Counted from the first letter of the stretch, positions 28,211 through 36,562 are shown. The stretch is DNA of 64,000 nucleotides from Streptomyces sp. NBC_00335 (GCF_036127095.1 NZ_CP108006.1:558001-622000); one strand, 5' to 3'. The notes: generated by a model from the letters alone, not told the origin. Numbers and translations are program-made.

Positions 28211-30139
28211 ATGGATATGGAAGTCACCGCCTGGACCTCGCTCCACAGCGCGATCAACGCCCAGCAGGACCGGCGCCCGCTCTCGCGGGCCGGCCTGCGC
28301 CGGATCGCCGCCTTCGCCCGCCCGCACCGGCGCGGGCTGACGTACTTCCTGCTGCTCAGCGTGGTGACCGCGCTGCTGGCGGTGGCCACCCCGGTGCTCG
28401 CGAGCCGCGTGGTCACCACGATCGTCGAGGGCCGCGAAGGCGGTACGGTCACCCGCCTCGCCCTGCTGATCGCGCTGATCGCGGTCGCGGAGGCGGGGCT
28501 GGGGCTGGTCCTGCGCCGGCTGTCGTCCACCCTCGGCGAGGGGCTGATCCTGGATCTGCGGACGGCGGTCTTCGACCACGTGCAGCGGATGCCGGTGGCG
28601 TTCTTCACCCGGACCCGGACCGGTGCGCTGGTCAGCCGGCTCAACAACGACGTGATCGGCGCGCAGCGGGCCTTCAGCAACACCCTGTCGGGGGTGGTGT
28701 CGAACACCGTGACGCTGCTGCTGACCCTGACCGTGATGCTGGGCATCTCCTGGCAGATCACGCTGCTGGCCCTCGTGCTCCTGCCGGTGTTCGTGCTGCC
28801 CGCCCGCCGGATGGGGGTGCGGATGGCGGCGCTGCAGCGTGAGGCGTCGGCGCTCAACGCCTCGATGGGCACGCAGATGACCGAGCGCTTCTCGGCGCCG
28901 GGCGCCACGCTCGTCAAGCTGTTCGGGCGGCCCGACGAGGAGTCGGCGGAGTTCGCGGCGCGCGCCGCCCGGGTGCGTGACATCGGGATCCGCACGGCGA
29001 TGGCCCAGTCGGCCTTCATCACCGCGCTCACCCTGGTCTCCGCGCTGGCCCTGGCGCTCGTGTACGGGCTCGGCGGCCACTACGCGCTCGCCGGCACGCT
29101 GGACGCGGGCTCGGTGGTGGCCCTGGCCCTCCTCCTGACCCGGCTGTACGCGCCGCTGACCGCGCTCGCCGGGGCGCGGGTCGAGGTGATGAGCGCGATG
29201 GTCAGCTTCGAGCGGGTCTTCGAGATCCTCGACCTGAAGCCGCTGATCTCCCAGAAGCCGGACGCCCGCCGGGTGCCGGAGGGGCCGGTGGCCGTGGAGT
29301 TCGACAAGGTCTCCTTCGGCTACCCCTCCCCCGACAAGGTGTCCCTCGCCTCCCTGGAGGAGGTCGCGACCCTCGACGCGCGGGGCGGCACCGAGGTGCT
29401 GCACGAGGTGTCCTTCCGCGCCGAGCCCGGGCAGATGATCGCCCTGGTGGGTTCCTCGGGCGCCGGGAAGTCGACCATCGCGCAGTTGCTGCCCCGGCTC
29501 TACGACACCGACTCGGGTGCGGTCCGCCTCGGCGGGGTCGACGTACGGGACCTCACCGCGGACTCGATCCGCGAGACGCTGGGCATGGTCACGCAGGACG
29601 GCCACCTCTTCCACGAGTCGGTACGGGCCAACCTGCTGCTGGCCCGCCCGGAGGCCGGGGAGGACGAGATCTGGGAGGCCCTGCGCCGCTCCCGGCTGGA
29701 CGGGCTCGTGGCCTCGCTCCCGGACGGGCTGGACACGGTCGTCGGCGAGCGCGGCTACCGGCTCTCGGGCGGGGAGCGCCAGCGGCTGACCATCGCCCGG
29801 CTGCTGCTGGCCGGCCAGCGGGTGGTGATCCTCGACGAGGCCACGGCCCATCTGGACTCCACCTCGGAGGCGGCGGTCCAGGAGGCCCTGGCCGAGGCCC
29901 TGTCGGGCCGGACCGCCGTGGTGATCGCACACCGGCTGTCGACGGTGCAGGCGGCCGACCTGATCCTGGTGGTGGAGGACGGCCGGATCGTGGAACGCGG
30001 CACCCACGCCGAGCTGCTGGCGGTGGGCGGACGGTACGAGGAGCTGTACCGCACCCAGTTCGCGGCGGCCGGCCCGGACGGGGACACCCCGGCGGCGGAT
30101 GCCCTCCCGGACGGCGCGGCGGCGGTCTCCGGCGGGTGA
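28211..30139 (+). CDS. ABC exporter, fused transmembrane and ATPase domains
   Basis: A 642-residue half-transporter. Residues about 40-340 contain six helices (LTYFLLLSVVTALLAVATPVLAS, LALLIALIAVAEAGLGLVL, ITLLALVLLPVFVLPA, ALTLVSALALALVYGLGG, VVALALLLTRLYAPL). The nucleotide-binding domain has Walker A VGSSGAGKST, Q-loop VTQDGHLFHE, signature LSGGERQRL, Walker B VVILDEATAHLD and switch AHRLSTV. It presumably homodimerises and extrudes hydrophobic or redox-active compounds. The SoxR-like box suggests induction by endogenous quinone or phenazine-type metabolites, as for the S. coelicolor SoxR-regulated ABC transporter. A hairpin follows downstream. Confidence 0.93.
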   Translation: MDMEVTAWTSLHSAINAQQDRRPLSRAGLRRIAAFARPHRRGLTYFLLLSVVTALLAVATPVLASRVVTTIVEGREGGTVTRLALLIALIAVAEAGLGLVLRRLSSTLGEGLILDLRTAVFDHVQRMPVAFFTRTRTGALVSRLNNDVIGAQRAFSNTLSGVVSNTVTLLLTLTVMLGISWQITLLALVLLPVFVLPARRMGVRMAALQREASALNASMGTQMTERFSAPGATLVKLFGRPDEESAEFAARAARVRDIGIRTAMAQSAFITALTLVSALALALVYGLGGHYALAGTLDAGSVVALALLLTRLYAPLTALAGARVEVMSAMVSFERVFEILDLKPLISQKPDARRVPEGPVAVEFDKVSFGYPSPDKVSLASLEEVATLDARGGTEVLHEVSFRAEPGQMIALVGSSGAGKSTIAQLLPRLYDTDSGAVRLGGVDVRDLTADSIRETLGMVTQDGHLFHESVRANLLLARPEAGEDEIWEALRRSRLDGLVASLPDGLDTVVGERGYRLSGGERQRLTIARLLLAGQRVVILDEATAHLDSTSEAAVQEALAEALSGRTAVVIAHRLSTVQAADLILVVEDGRIVERGTHAELLAVGGRYEELYRTQFAAAGPDGDTPAADALPDGAAAVSGG

Positions 30140-30262
30140 CGGCCAACGGGGCGGCCGGGGGCGGTATGGGTCCGCTGTGGTGGCCGAACCCCTCGTTCAC
30201 GGGACGCACTGCGAACACGTCGGAACCACCGGCAGGTGATCGACGGGATTCTTCACCTCGAG

Positions 30263-30328
30263 CACGCCCGAGCCGTGGCCACCCGATGCGACGAGCGCGG
30301 CTACGGCTTCCTCGGCACTGTCACCGCA
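30263..30328 (+). pseudogene. IS5-like transposase C-terminal remnant
   Basis: These 22 codons read HARAVATRCDERGYGFLGTVTA, closely resembling the conserved tail R-A-V-A-T-R-Y-D-K-R-x-Y-x-F-x-G-T-V-x-A of actinobacterial IS5-family transposases. No other part of the transposase, ends or target duplication was recognised, so it is a short relic. The whole 30,140-30,409 gap holds only this and the hairpin that follows. Confidence 0.5.
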
Positions 30329-30331
30329 GAA

Positions 30332-30361
30332 CGCCGCCTGGAGCGGAGACTCCAGGCGGCG
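30332..30361. terminator. Bidirectional 12-bp hairpin terminator
   Basis: CGCCGCCTGGAG (30332-30343) pairs with CTCCAGGCGGCG (30350-30361), loop of six bases, between the convergent ABC exporter and hexapeptide-repeat genes. Confidence 0.8.
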
Positions 30362-30409
30362 GCGATGCGCCCCACCGTTGGCGAGCAGGCCGAGTCCGCG
30401 AGGGCGGGT

Positions 30410-31012
30410 TCAGATCTGGCGGTCGTCGCGATGGCGCCCAAGGGCCCGGCCGAAACGCTCGGAGATGCCCGGCATAAGGCTTTCGCCGTCAGCTGGTCGC
30501 TCCAGGCCGAAGACGTAGCCAGGGAAGTCCAGGCCCTTTTGCACGGCCCAGATCGCCTCGTGGTCCTGCGGCGGAAGAATCCGCGCCGGGTCGCCCACGG
30601 CCACCCAGCCGATCGGCACCATCGAGTCGGCGGGCAGCACCGTGCGCAGGTGCACGATGCCGTTGATGCGCACCTCTGAGCGCGTCCCGATCCGCGCGCC
30701 GTTGAACACCCTGCTGCCGGTTGCCAGAAACACCTCGTCCGCAACCGAGCATCCGGTCAGGTACGAGCCCGGGCCGACCAGGACCTGCCTGCCCAGGCTC
30801 AGCGGGTCGCGGCGTGTCCCGCGCAGGACCGCGTTCTCCATCACGATGCAGCCCTCGCCGAGTTCCACCGGGCCGCCTTCGGCGGTGAGCACGGCGCCGA
30901 ACAGCACCCGGCACCCTGCTCCGACCCGCACGTCCCCGCACAGGGTCGCGGTCGGCGCGACATAGGCCGTGGGATGCACGGTCGGCGAGAAGCCCTCGTG
31001 ATCGATCAACAT
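30410..31012 (-). CDS. Left-handed beta-helix (gamma-carbonic-anhydrase-like) protein
   Basis: A 200-residue protein from ATG 31012; ATG 31024 is also possible and neither has a strong ribosome site. Hexapeptide repeats are clear: VHPTAYVAPTATLCGDVRVGAGCRVLFGAVL...VELGEGCIVMENAVLRG...LSLGRQVLVGPGSYLTGCSVADEVFLATGSRVFNGARIG. The family includes gamma-carbonic anhydrases and acetyltransferases. The second pair of zinc-ligand histidines of true carbonic anhydrases is not evident (GCSVADEVFLATG), so it may be a non-catalytic or acyl-transferring member. It lies 137 bp downstream of the NTF2-like gene, probably in one operon. Confidence 0.8.
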   Translation of the reverse strand: MLIDHEGFSPTVHPTAYVAPTATLCGDVRVGAGCRVLFGAVLTAEGGPVELGEGCIVMENAVLRGTRRDPLSLGRQVLVGPGSYLTGCSVADEVFLATGSRVFNGARIGTRSEVRINGIVHLRTVLPADSMVPIGWVAVGDPARILPPQDHEAIWAVQKGLDFPGYVFGLERPADGESLMPGISERFGRALGRHRDDRQI

Positions 31013-31149
31013 GCCCGCGATCATGCCGCAGCCCGGGCCGGCTCCGCGCGCAATTCCACCTGCCGAGATTGCAGACCCCCTGCGCCTGGCTGCTGGGAAA
31101 GGAAGGGCGCGTGTGGAGGGAATGGGGGCCGCGTCGCCGGGCGGCCCCT

Positions 31150-31593
31150 TCACCGATCCTTCGCTTCGAATGCCTGGGCGACGGCCAGGCTGTCCTCGTA
31201 GACGTGGTGCCGGGTGACAAGGCCGTCCACGACGGTGAGATGCAGAGCGAACCGCGCCGTGTAGGCACGTCCGGTGGGCCGGGCGGTCTGGCGGATCTCA
31301 CCCAGCACGACCGCGTCGCTTCCGTCGACAAGGATGCGCTCGACCTCGGTCGCCACACGCTCCGGCACGTGGTGCTCGGCGAGTTCGCGGTAGTGGGCCA
31401 CGGCGTCAGCACGGGTGGACCGGTGACGGATCCACGGCGTGGCAGTACGGCCGTGCTCGGCCTCCGGCCAGTCGAGCTTCCAATCACCCTGCTCGGCATA
31501 CAGTTCGGCGATGCGCTCGGGGTCGCCCTCGCCAATTCTGCGCAGCAACTCCTCAACCACGGGGCGCGTGTTGGCAGGTGTGGCTAGGGACAT
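31150..31593 (-). CDS. NTF2-like / SnoaL-fold protein
   Basis: A 147-residue protein, ATG 31593 after GGAGAGG. The start RPVVEELLRRIGEGDPERIAELYAEQGDWKLDWPEAEHGR and the end RFALHLTVVDGLVTRHHVYEDSLAVAQAF are typical of SnoaL-like NTF2 proteins. These are cone-shaped folds acting as isomerases, cyclases or binding proteins. A perfect 15-bp palindrome (31,674-31,688) lies 81 bp upstream and suggests control by a dedicated repressor. Confidence 0.87.
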   Translation of the reverse strand: MSLATPANTRPVVEELLRRIGEGDPERIAELYAEQGDWKLDWPEAEHGRTATPWIRHRSTRADAVAHYRELAEHHVPERVATEVERILVDGSDAVVLGEIRQTARPTGRAYTARFALHLTVVDGLVTRHHVYEDSLAVAQAFEAKDR

Positions 31594-31673
31594 GGCGGAC
31601 CTCTCCGTCCTGGCCCGCGTCCTGCGACGCGGAGAGATCACCAACCCTGTCAGCATGGGCACGCCGAGACGAT

Positions 31674-31688
31674 TACCTCAGAGGTAAG
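31674..31688. promoter_or_regulatory. TTACCTC-A-GAGGTAA operator-like palindrome
   Basis: A perfect 7-1-7 dyad in an otherwise GC-rich gap, 81 bp upstream of the NTF2-like gene. It has the size of TetR, HxlR or MarR operators. No such regulator is adjacent. Confidence 0.5.
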
Positions 31689-31732
31689 GGTCCCGGGCCG
31701 GAGCACTGGTCGGCCGTCATCATCTGCCTGCA

Positions 31733-31783
31733 CCGGATCACCGGATCGCCGGATCACCGGGGCACCGGGGCACCGGGGCGCCG
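31733..31783. repeat. 9-bp tandem repeat CACCGGATC/CACCGGGG
   Basis: Five to six copies of CCGGATCAC changing to CCGGGGCAC, immediately downstream of the stop of the small gene at 31,791. Function is unknown; it could reduce read-through. Confidence 0.65.
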
Positions 31784-31790
31784 CTCGGAG

Positions 31791-32138
31791 TCAGCCGAGA
31801 ACGTCGCCGGGGGCGAGTCCCGACTCTCCGAGCCAGGTGAAGGTGAGCCCCTCTTCTTCGGCGACGGCGGCGAGCTGCCCCTTGAGACATACGAAGGCGA
31901 GCTGGAGGGCTTGGACGGCGTCGATCCCGTGGATCATCCAGACCCTGGATTCTCCGAGCCCGTCGAGCCGGCACGGGCAGACCCAGTCGCCGGCCGGATC
32001 GCTGTCACGGCGCGGTGCCCAGAGCCTGACGGCCACGGGGAAGGAGCTCCCGTCCTTGCGGTCGGCGACGACGTCGCGGTGTGCGATGACCTCGCCGAGC
32101 TGGATGTCCACCACAGATCCCCCAGTCATTTCGCCCAT
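31791..32138 (-). CDS. Small hypothetical protein (DUF6968-like)
   Basis: A 115-residue protein. The pattern GEVIAHRDVVADRKDGSSFPVAVRLWAPRRD...DWVCPCRLDGLGESRVWMIHGIDAVQALQLAFVCLKGQLAAVAEEEGLTFTWLG, especially GIDAVQALQLAF, resembles the DUF6968 family of short proteins found across actinobacteria. The start is uncertain: ATG 32138, ATG 32129, or a GTG preceded by GGGGGA about ten codons in. No function is known. Confidence 0.65.
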   Translation of the reverse strand: MGEMTGGSVVDIQLGEVIAHRDVVADRKDGSSFPVAVRLWAPRRDSDPAGDWVCPCRLDGLGESRVWMIHGIDAVQALQLAFVCLKGQLAAVAEEEGLTFTWLGESGLAPGDVLG

Positions 32139-32242
32139 CGGGTCAAACCATGCTATCGACCGTCAAGTCCGCACCCACTCGTCACCGCGACCACCAGGCG
32201 TGCGGCGAGGGGGCAGGGGGACCGACCGGGGTTCCGCTCCGC

Positions 32243-32935
32243 TCAGCGCGTGCGCTCCTCCGCACCAGTGAGACGGGCGTAGACGACGACGTTGGCCGGG
32301 TAGCCGGTCTCCTTCGCGTACGTGCCGCCGCACGTGATGAGGCGCAGTTCGGGGCGGCCCGTGGCTCCGTACACCTGTTGGTCCGGGAAGCCCTTGCGGT
32401 CGTGGACCTCGACCGCGTAGACGGTGAACACCGCGGTCGTCCCATCCCGGCGTTCCACTTCTACGCGCTCGCCCTTCTTCATGGCTCCCAGCCGGTAGAA
32501 GACGGCAGGGCCCTGCTTGTTGTCGACGTGTCCGGCGATCAGGGCCGTGCCGTCGGATCCGGGGGATGCGCCGTCCGCGTACCAGCCGGCGAGGTTCTTG
32601 TCGTCGGGCGGGGGCGCTTGGAGGCTGCGGTCGCTCTCCAGGCCCAGCCCCGCCAGTGGGGCGTCGATGCGCAGCGAGGGTATGCGAACGCGTTCGGGCA
32701 CGGCCGGGGCCATGGCCTGCGGCCGGGCACTCGCCGTGGGCGCGGGGTCATGCCTGCGGTCGTCGCGCAGCTCTCCGAGGAGGCGGCGTTGAGCACCGAG
32801 GAGGCCTTGGCTCTCCGAGGGTTGGGGTGGCGGCTGAGCCGAGTCGTCGGTGGTGATCAGCCAGATCCCCACACCTGCCGCCAGTGCGGTCAGGGATCCG
32901 AGCGTCCGGTTGCCCCAACGACGTCCATCCGGCAC
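32243..32935 (-). CDS. Class F-type sortase
   Basis: A 230-residue protein. GTG 32935 was chosen for its AGGGGGG leader and because it directly precedes the signal-anchor (GNRTLGSLTALAAGVGIWLITT); the frame is open upstream. The sortase core has PSLRIDAPLAGLGLE, the catalytic H136 in IAGHVDNKQGPAVFY and C202 in LRLITCGGTY. The usual catalytic Arg after TCGG is not obvious (ETGYPANVVVYA). Sortases join LPxTG-like proteins to peptidoglycan. A secreted LPMO with a LAETG signal is encoded 1.4 kb away, though LAxTG is normally used by class E. Confidence 0.88.
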   Translation of the reverse strand: MPDGRRWGNRTLGSLTALAAGVGIWLITTDDSAQPPPQPSESQGLLGAQRRLLGELRDDRRHDPAPTASARPQAMAPAVPERVRIPSLRIDAPLAGLGLESDRSLQAPPPDDKNLAGWYADGASPGSDGTALIAGHVDNKQGPAVFYRLGAMKKGERVEVERRDGTTAVFTVYAVEVHDRKGFPDQQVYGATGRPELRLITCGGTYAKETGYPANVVVYARLTGAEERTR

Positions 32936-33179
32936 GTGTGCCCCCCTGCTCCGTGTGCTGTCGATCGATGCTGCGCGGCAGTGCCGGATCCGGGCTCGGG
33001 ACTCCGGATCCGGCACCACCACACGTGTGCGGCCTGAGCCGCGGACAGGTCAGGCCCGGCCGGATGCCGTCCGGCGGCGTGCCATCCCCTGGACGCGGCC
33101 ACGGAGCCACCCCCGTGTCAGGCAGGAACCGCGCCTCGGCATCAGCACACGGCCGCCGCACGTACGGCGCATCCCGGAG

Positions 33180-33947
33180 CACCGTCACCCGTTCGGCGTG
33201 TCGTGGACACGGCGAGACGCCGGCATCAACAACCTTGCAGGTGAAGCGATATGTCCAGGCCTGCGATCAAGACCTCGGAAGGTTCGACCGAATGGATGAC
33301 GGATCTCACCGCCCAACCCGTAGACCAACCCCCTGCGCACGGTGCGGCCGGACTGGCCGTTCATCAGCCCCTTCCGGTCCAGGTCCAGGTCCAGGCCCAT
33401 CGGCGGCTGCACGGGCCGAGCTCCGTGGAGCAGGGCCCGTACACAGGACGGGGCGGGTCGACGACGGAGCCCCTTCGGGGCGCCGATGTCCCTCTCCCGG
33501 GCCTCCTTGGAGGCCGAGCGGATGCGTGCCGGCGGTCAACAACTGCATCCCTGGGGCCCTTTCCAGCAGGCGTCGCAGCCACACACGAGATTCGGCGTCC
33601 AGATGGTCGGTGCCGTCGAGAACGAGCAGCATGTCGTGCCCCGCGAGCCACGGAATGGGATCCCCCGTTCCGAACGGCAGAAAGGGCATCCCCTCGACGG
33701 AGCCGAGAGCCGTCCACAACTCCGCGAGGCCGCAGGGGCGTTCGATGCCCATCACGGCCACGCCGTCGCTGAAGTTGGAGGCCAGGCGCTCGGCGACTGC
33801 CCGCACCAGGCGCGCCCCCGCCCCCTCCGGCCTCGCCACCTCCACGACTCTGGCTCGGCGTACGGCGACGAGCAGCTCGGCCAGCCCTCCCCGGTCTTCC
33901 GGTGACCGCCCTGGAGACGGTTCCACTCCCACACGTGCGTGAGTCAC
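33180..33947 (-). pseudogene. Decayed SARP/AfsR- or LuxR-type ATPase regulator fragment
   Basis: From GTG 33947 (GGGGGGAAGC leader) about 150 codons look genuine: GLAELLVAVRRARVVEVARPEGAGARLVRAVAERLA, then LLVLDGTDHLDAESRVWLRRLLERAPGMQLLTAGTHPLGL. This is the Walker-B/sensor segment of AfsR-like or LAL regulators. After LGL, near 33,490, the frame degenerates to Pro/Gly-rich sequence ending at 33,306. A neighbouring frame continues with partial similarity (about 33,185-33,480). No Walker A, DNA-binding domain or TPRs remain. The 33,023-33,300 stretch shows no intact gene. Confidence 0.6.
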
Positions 33948-34358
33948 GCTTCCCCCCGATATCTACACAATGCTTCGAGCGCGAATGGTCAGGTTCACGC
34001 CAATGCAGTGATTATGCGCCACATGGGATCAAGGTCCGTACCTACTCCCAATTCCGGAGAAAGCCCCAATGAACGCGCAGCCGGCATACCGGCACGAGGA
34101 ACGGCACCCCGCGGACGGCGATTGAGGACCGCTGACCCTGGAGATCCGACCCCGGCGCGATGGGGTCGGATGTTCGGTTTAGGTAGGTCTTAAGGCGGTC
34201 GTAAGCCAGCCGGAAGGGCTCCGTTCCCCCGTGGAGCGCTCACTACGTTCGGCGTTCCAGGGAGTCGCATCACGCGGCGCCGACCCCAGGGGACAGGAAT
34301 CGGCGCCGCTCCTCCCCCGGCTTCCAGCACGTGTGCCACCCGTTCAGGAGATCCGCCA
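33948..34358. other. 411-bp gene-free region before the LPMO gene
   Basis: This stretch is less GC-rich than its surroundings around 33,950-34,080 and holds no convincing gene; an 84-codon frame lacks coding bias. It contains one hairpin (34,144-34,171) followed by TTTAGGTAGGTCTTAAG, and the leader of the LPMO gene. The promoters of the LPMO gene and of the decayed regulator must lie here. Confidence 0.6.
34144..34171. terminator. 10-bp hairpin
   Basis: ATCCGACCCC (34144-34153) and GGGGTCGGAT (34162-34171) are perfectly complementary with an 8-base loop. No gene ends just upstream, so it may be a relic terminator or a regulatory element. Confidence 0.5.
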
Positions 34359-35489
34359 GTGTCCGTTCGCCGTTCAGCCGCCCGTATCGCCACGCTCAGT
34401 CTCACGCCGCTCGGCATCGCCGTGTACGCCGCCCTCCCGGCGGCCGCGCACGGCTCGATGACCGACCCGGTCAGCCGGGTCGCCGCCTGCTACGCGGAAG
34501 GACCGGAGAATCCGAGTTCGGCGGCATGCAAGGCCGCCGTTGCGGCCAGCGGCAAGCAGGCGTTCTACGACTGGAACGCGGTCAACATCCCCGACGCGGG
34601 CGGCCGCAGCAGCCAGATCATCCCCGACGGACGGCTCTGCTCCGCCGGCAACCCCACCTTCAAGGGCCTGGACCTGCCCCGCGGGGACTGGCCCGCCAGC
34701 TCGATGACCTCGGGGCAGCGCACCTTCCGCTACAAGGGGACCGCCCCGCATGCCGGCGGCTTCCAGCTCTACATCACCAAGGACGGTTACGACCCCACCA
34801 AACCGCTGAAGTGGTCCGACCTCGAAGACGAGCCGTTCGCGAGCGTCAACAGCCCCCAGATGCAGGGCCAGGACTACGTCTTCACCGGTACCGTGCCCCA
34901 GCGCACCGGACGCCACCTCATCTACGCGATCTGGCAGCGCTCCGACAGCCCCGAAGCCTTCTACAGCTGCTCCGACGTCGTCTTCGGCGCCGACAACGGC
35001 GGCAGCACCACGGGTGGGGCGTCCACCGGAGGGTCCTCCACGGGCGGGAGCGGCACCGGCGGCTCGGGCAGCACCTCGGGATCAGGGTCCACCGGTTCCA
35101 CGGGGTCCACCGGCGGCACACCGAGCGCCAAGCCCTCGAAGCCGGGCAAGCCCAGCAAGCCGGGCCGCCCCGGGCGCGGCCGCTGGGACCGGATCGGCAC
35201 GCCCGACTGCCCCTACGCCAAGGCCCCCACCGACACGCAGATCACCCAGGGCGCGCGCATGTCCTCCGTGGAGCACGCGGGCCACGGCGACGACGACCCC
35301 GGCACCAACGCCGCGTCCTCCACCCACGGCATCAGGCCCAACGGCGGCTCCGCTCCCCTCGACGGCGAGAACCTCGCCGAAACGGGCGGCAGCAGCACCA
35401 CCCCTCTCATCGCCCTCACCGGCACCGTCGTCCTCGCCCTCGGCGTCACCTCCAGGATCTTGATCGCCCGACGCCGCCGCACCCGCTGA
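34359..35489 (+). CDS. AA10 lytic polysaccharide monooxygenase with LAETG cell-wall sorting signal
   Basis: A 376-residue protein, GTG 34359 after CAGGAG. Cleavage of the signal peptide before H31 (AAA|HGSMTDPVSR) exposes the N-terminal His of the copper brace; the second brace His is in KGTAPHAGGFQLY. The catalytic domain ends at about residue 206 (AFYSCSDVVFG). A Gly/Ser/Thr then Pro/Lys linker follows. The C-terminus has LAETG (339-343), a hydrophobic helix and RRRR, a complete sortase signal of the LAxTG type used by class E sortases. This LPMO should therefore be wall-anchored and oxidise chitin or cellulose at the hyphal surface. Confidence 0.92.
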   Translation: MSVRRSAARIATLSLTPLGIAVYAALPAAAHGSMTDPVSRVAACYAEGPENPSSAACKAAVAASGKQAFYDWNAVNIPDAGGRSSQIIPDGRLCSAGNPTFKGLDLPRGDWPASSMTSGQRTFRYKGTAPHAGGFQLYITKDGYDPTKPLKWSDLEDEPFASVNSPQMQGQDYVFTGTVPQRTGRHLIYAIWQRSDSPEAFYSCSDVVFGADNGGSTTGGASTGGSSTGGSGTGGSGSTSGSGSTGSTGSTGGTPSAKPSKPGKPSKPGRPGRGRWDRIGTPDCPYAKAPTDTQITQGARMSSVEHAGHGDDDPGTNAASSTHGIRPNGGSAPLDGENLAETGGSSTTPLIALTGTVVLALGVTSRILIARRRRTR

Positions 35490-35673
35490 CCGCGACACCG
35501 TCCGCCAGGGCCCCCTGGCCGGAGGGAAAGGGACGCGGCCGGGACTGCCCGGAGGGGGCCTCTCCGCCGCTCCCCCGGTGGTGCGTTGGGGTTCCGGTGG
35601 CGGGATCGGGCTCCGCACCCGTGGAGACTGTCCTGCAGGGACGCCTGAGGGATCACCGAAGAGGGAGTACGCC

Positions 35674-36534
35674 ATGAGCACCGTCGCGCTGCTGGGGACC
35701 GGAATCATGGGGACGGGGATGGCACGGAACCTGCTGCGGTCCGGGCAGGAGGTCCGGGTCTGGAACCGGACCCGGGAGAAGGCGGCCGCGCTGGCCGCCG
35801 ACGGTGCGGTCGTCGCCGACAGCCCGGCCGATGCGGTGGCCGGGGCGGACGTGGTGATCACCATGCTGGCCGACGGCGCGGCGGTGGCCCGGGCCATGGC
35901 CGCCGCCGTGGAGGGGTTGAGCGCCGGTCAGGTGTGGGCGCAGATGGGCACGGTCGGCCTGGCCGACATCGATGAACTGGCCGCCTTCGCCGGCGAACAC
36001 GGGATGGTCTTCGTGGACGCCCCGGTGCAGGGCACCCGCCAGCCCGCCGAGGACGGGACCCTGGTGGTGCTGGTCGGCGGCCCGGCCGACCCGCGGCTGG
36101 ACCCGGTCTTCGCCGCCGTCGGGAGCAGCGTGCTGCGGGTCGGGGAGGAGCCCGGGTCCGCGACCCGGCTGAAGCTGGCCACCGTCGGGTACGCGATCAC
36201 CGTGACGGCCGCGGTCGGCGAGGCCCTGGCGCTGGCCGAGGGGCTGGGGGTGGACCCGGACCTGTTCGCGCGGGTCGTGACCGGCGGCCCGATGGACAGC
36301 CCGTACCTCCAGACCAAGATGCGGGCCGTACTGGACCGGGACTTCACGCCGAGTTTCACGGTGCGCGGCGCCGAGAAGGACACCGGTCTGATCGCCGACG
36401 CGGCGGAGTCGGCCGGGGTGTCGGTGGACCTGGCCGTCGCCGCGCGGGCCCGTTTCCACCGCGCCGACGCCCTGGGCCACGGCGACGAGGACATGGCGGC
36501 CGGCTACTTCGCGGGCTTCCCCGACCAGCCCTGA
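35674..36534 (+). CDS. NAD(P)-dependent beta-hydroxyacid dehydrogenase (HIBADH family)
   Basis: A 286-residue protein, ATG 35674 after GAGGGAG. The N-terminal Rossmann motif is VALLGTGIMGTGMARNLLRSGQEVRVWNRT. The substrate-binding segment is DAPVQGTRQPAEDGTLVVLVGG (usual form DAPVSGG). The catalytic Lys is in ATRLKLATVGY. The all-helical C-terminal half includes ALALAEGLGVDPDLF and FRVRGAEKD-like elements. It probably oxidises a 3-hydroxy acid or reduces the semialdehyde, like 3-hydroxyisobutyrate or tartronate-semialdehyde reductases. Exact substrate is unknown. Confidence 0.9.
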   Translation: MSTVALLGTGIMGTGMARNLLRSGQEVRVWNRTREKAAALAADGAVVADSPADAVAGADVVITMLADGAAVARAMAAAVEGLSAGQVWAQMGTVGLADIDELAAFAGEHGMVFVDAPVQGTRQPAEDGTLVVLVGGPADPRLDPVFAAVGSSVLRVGEEPGSATRLKLATVGYAITVTAAVGEALALAEGLGVDPDLFARVVTGGPMDSPYLQTKMRAVLDRDFTPSFTVRGAEKDTGLIADAAESAGVSVDLAVAARARFHRADALGHGDEDMAAGYFAGFPDQP

Positions 36535-36540
36535 GCGACG

Positions 36541-36562
36541 GCCCCGCCCCGGCGTGCGGGGC
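36541..36562. terminator. Short hairpin between convergent genes
   Basis: GCCCCGC (36541-36547) pairs with GCGGGGC (36556-36562), loop of eight bases, in the 28-bp gap between the dehydrogenase and the ATPase gene. Confidence 0.5.

Noticed and set aside
33939..34193. 84-codon + strand ORF before the LPMO gene
   Set aside because: No coding bias, no ribosome site, mixed composition; treated as intergenic.
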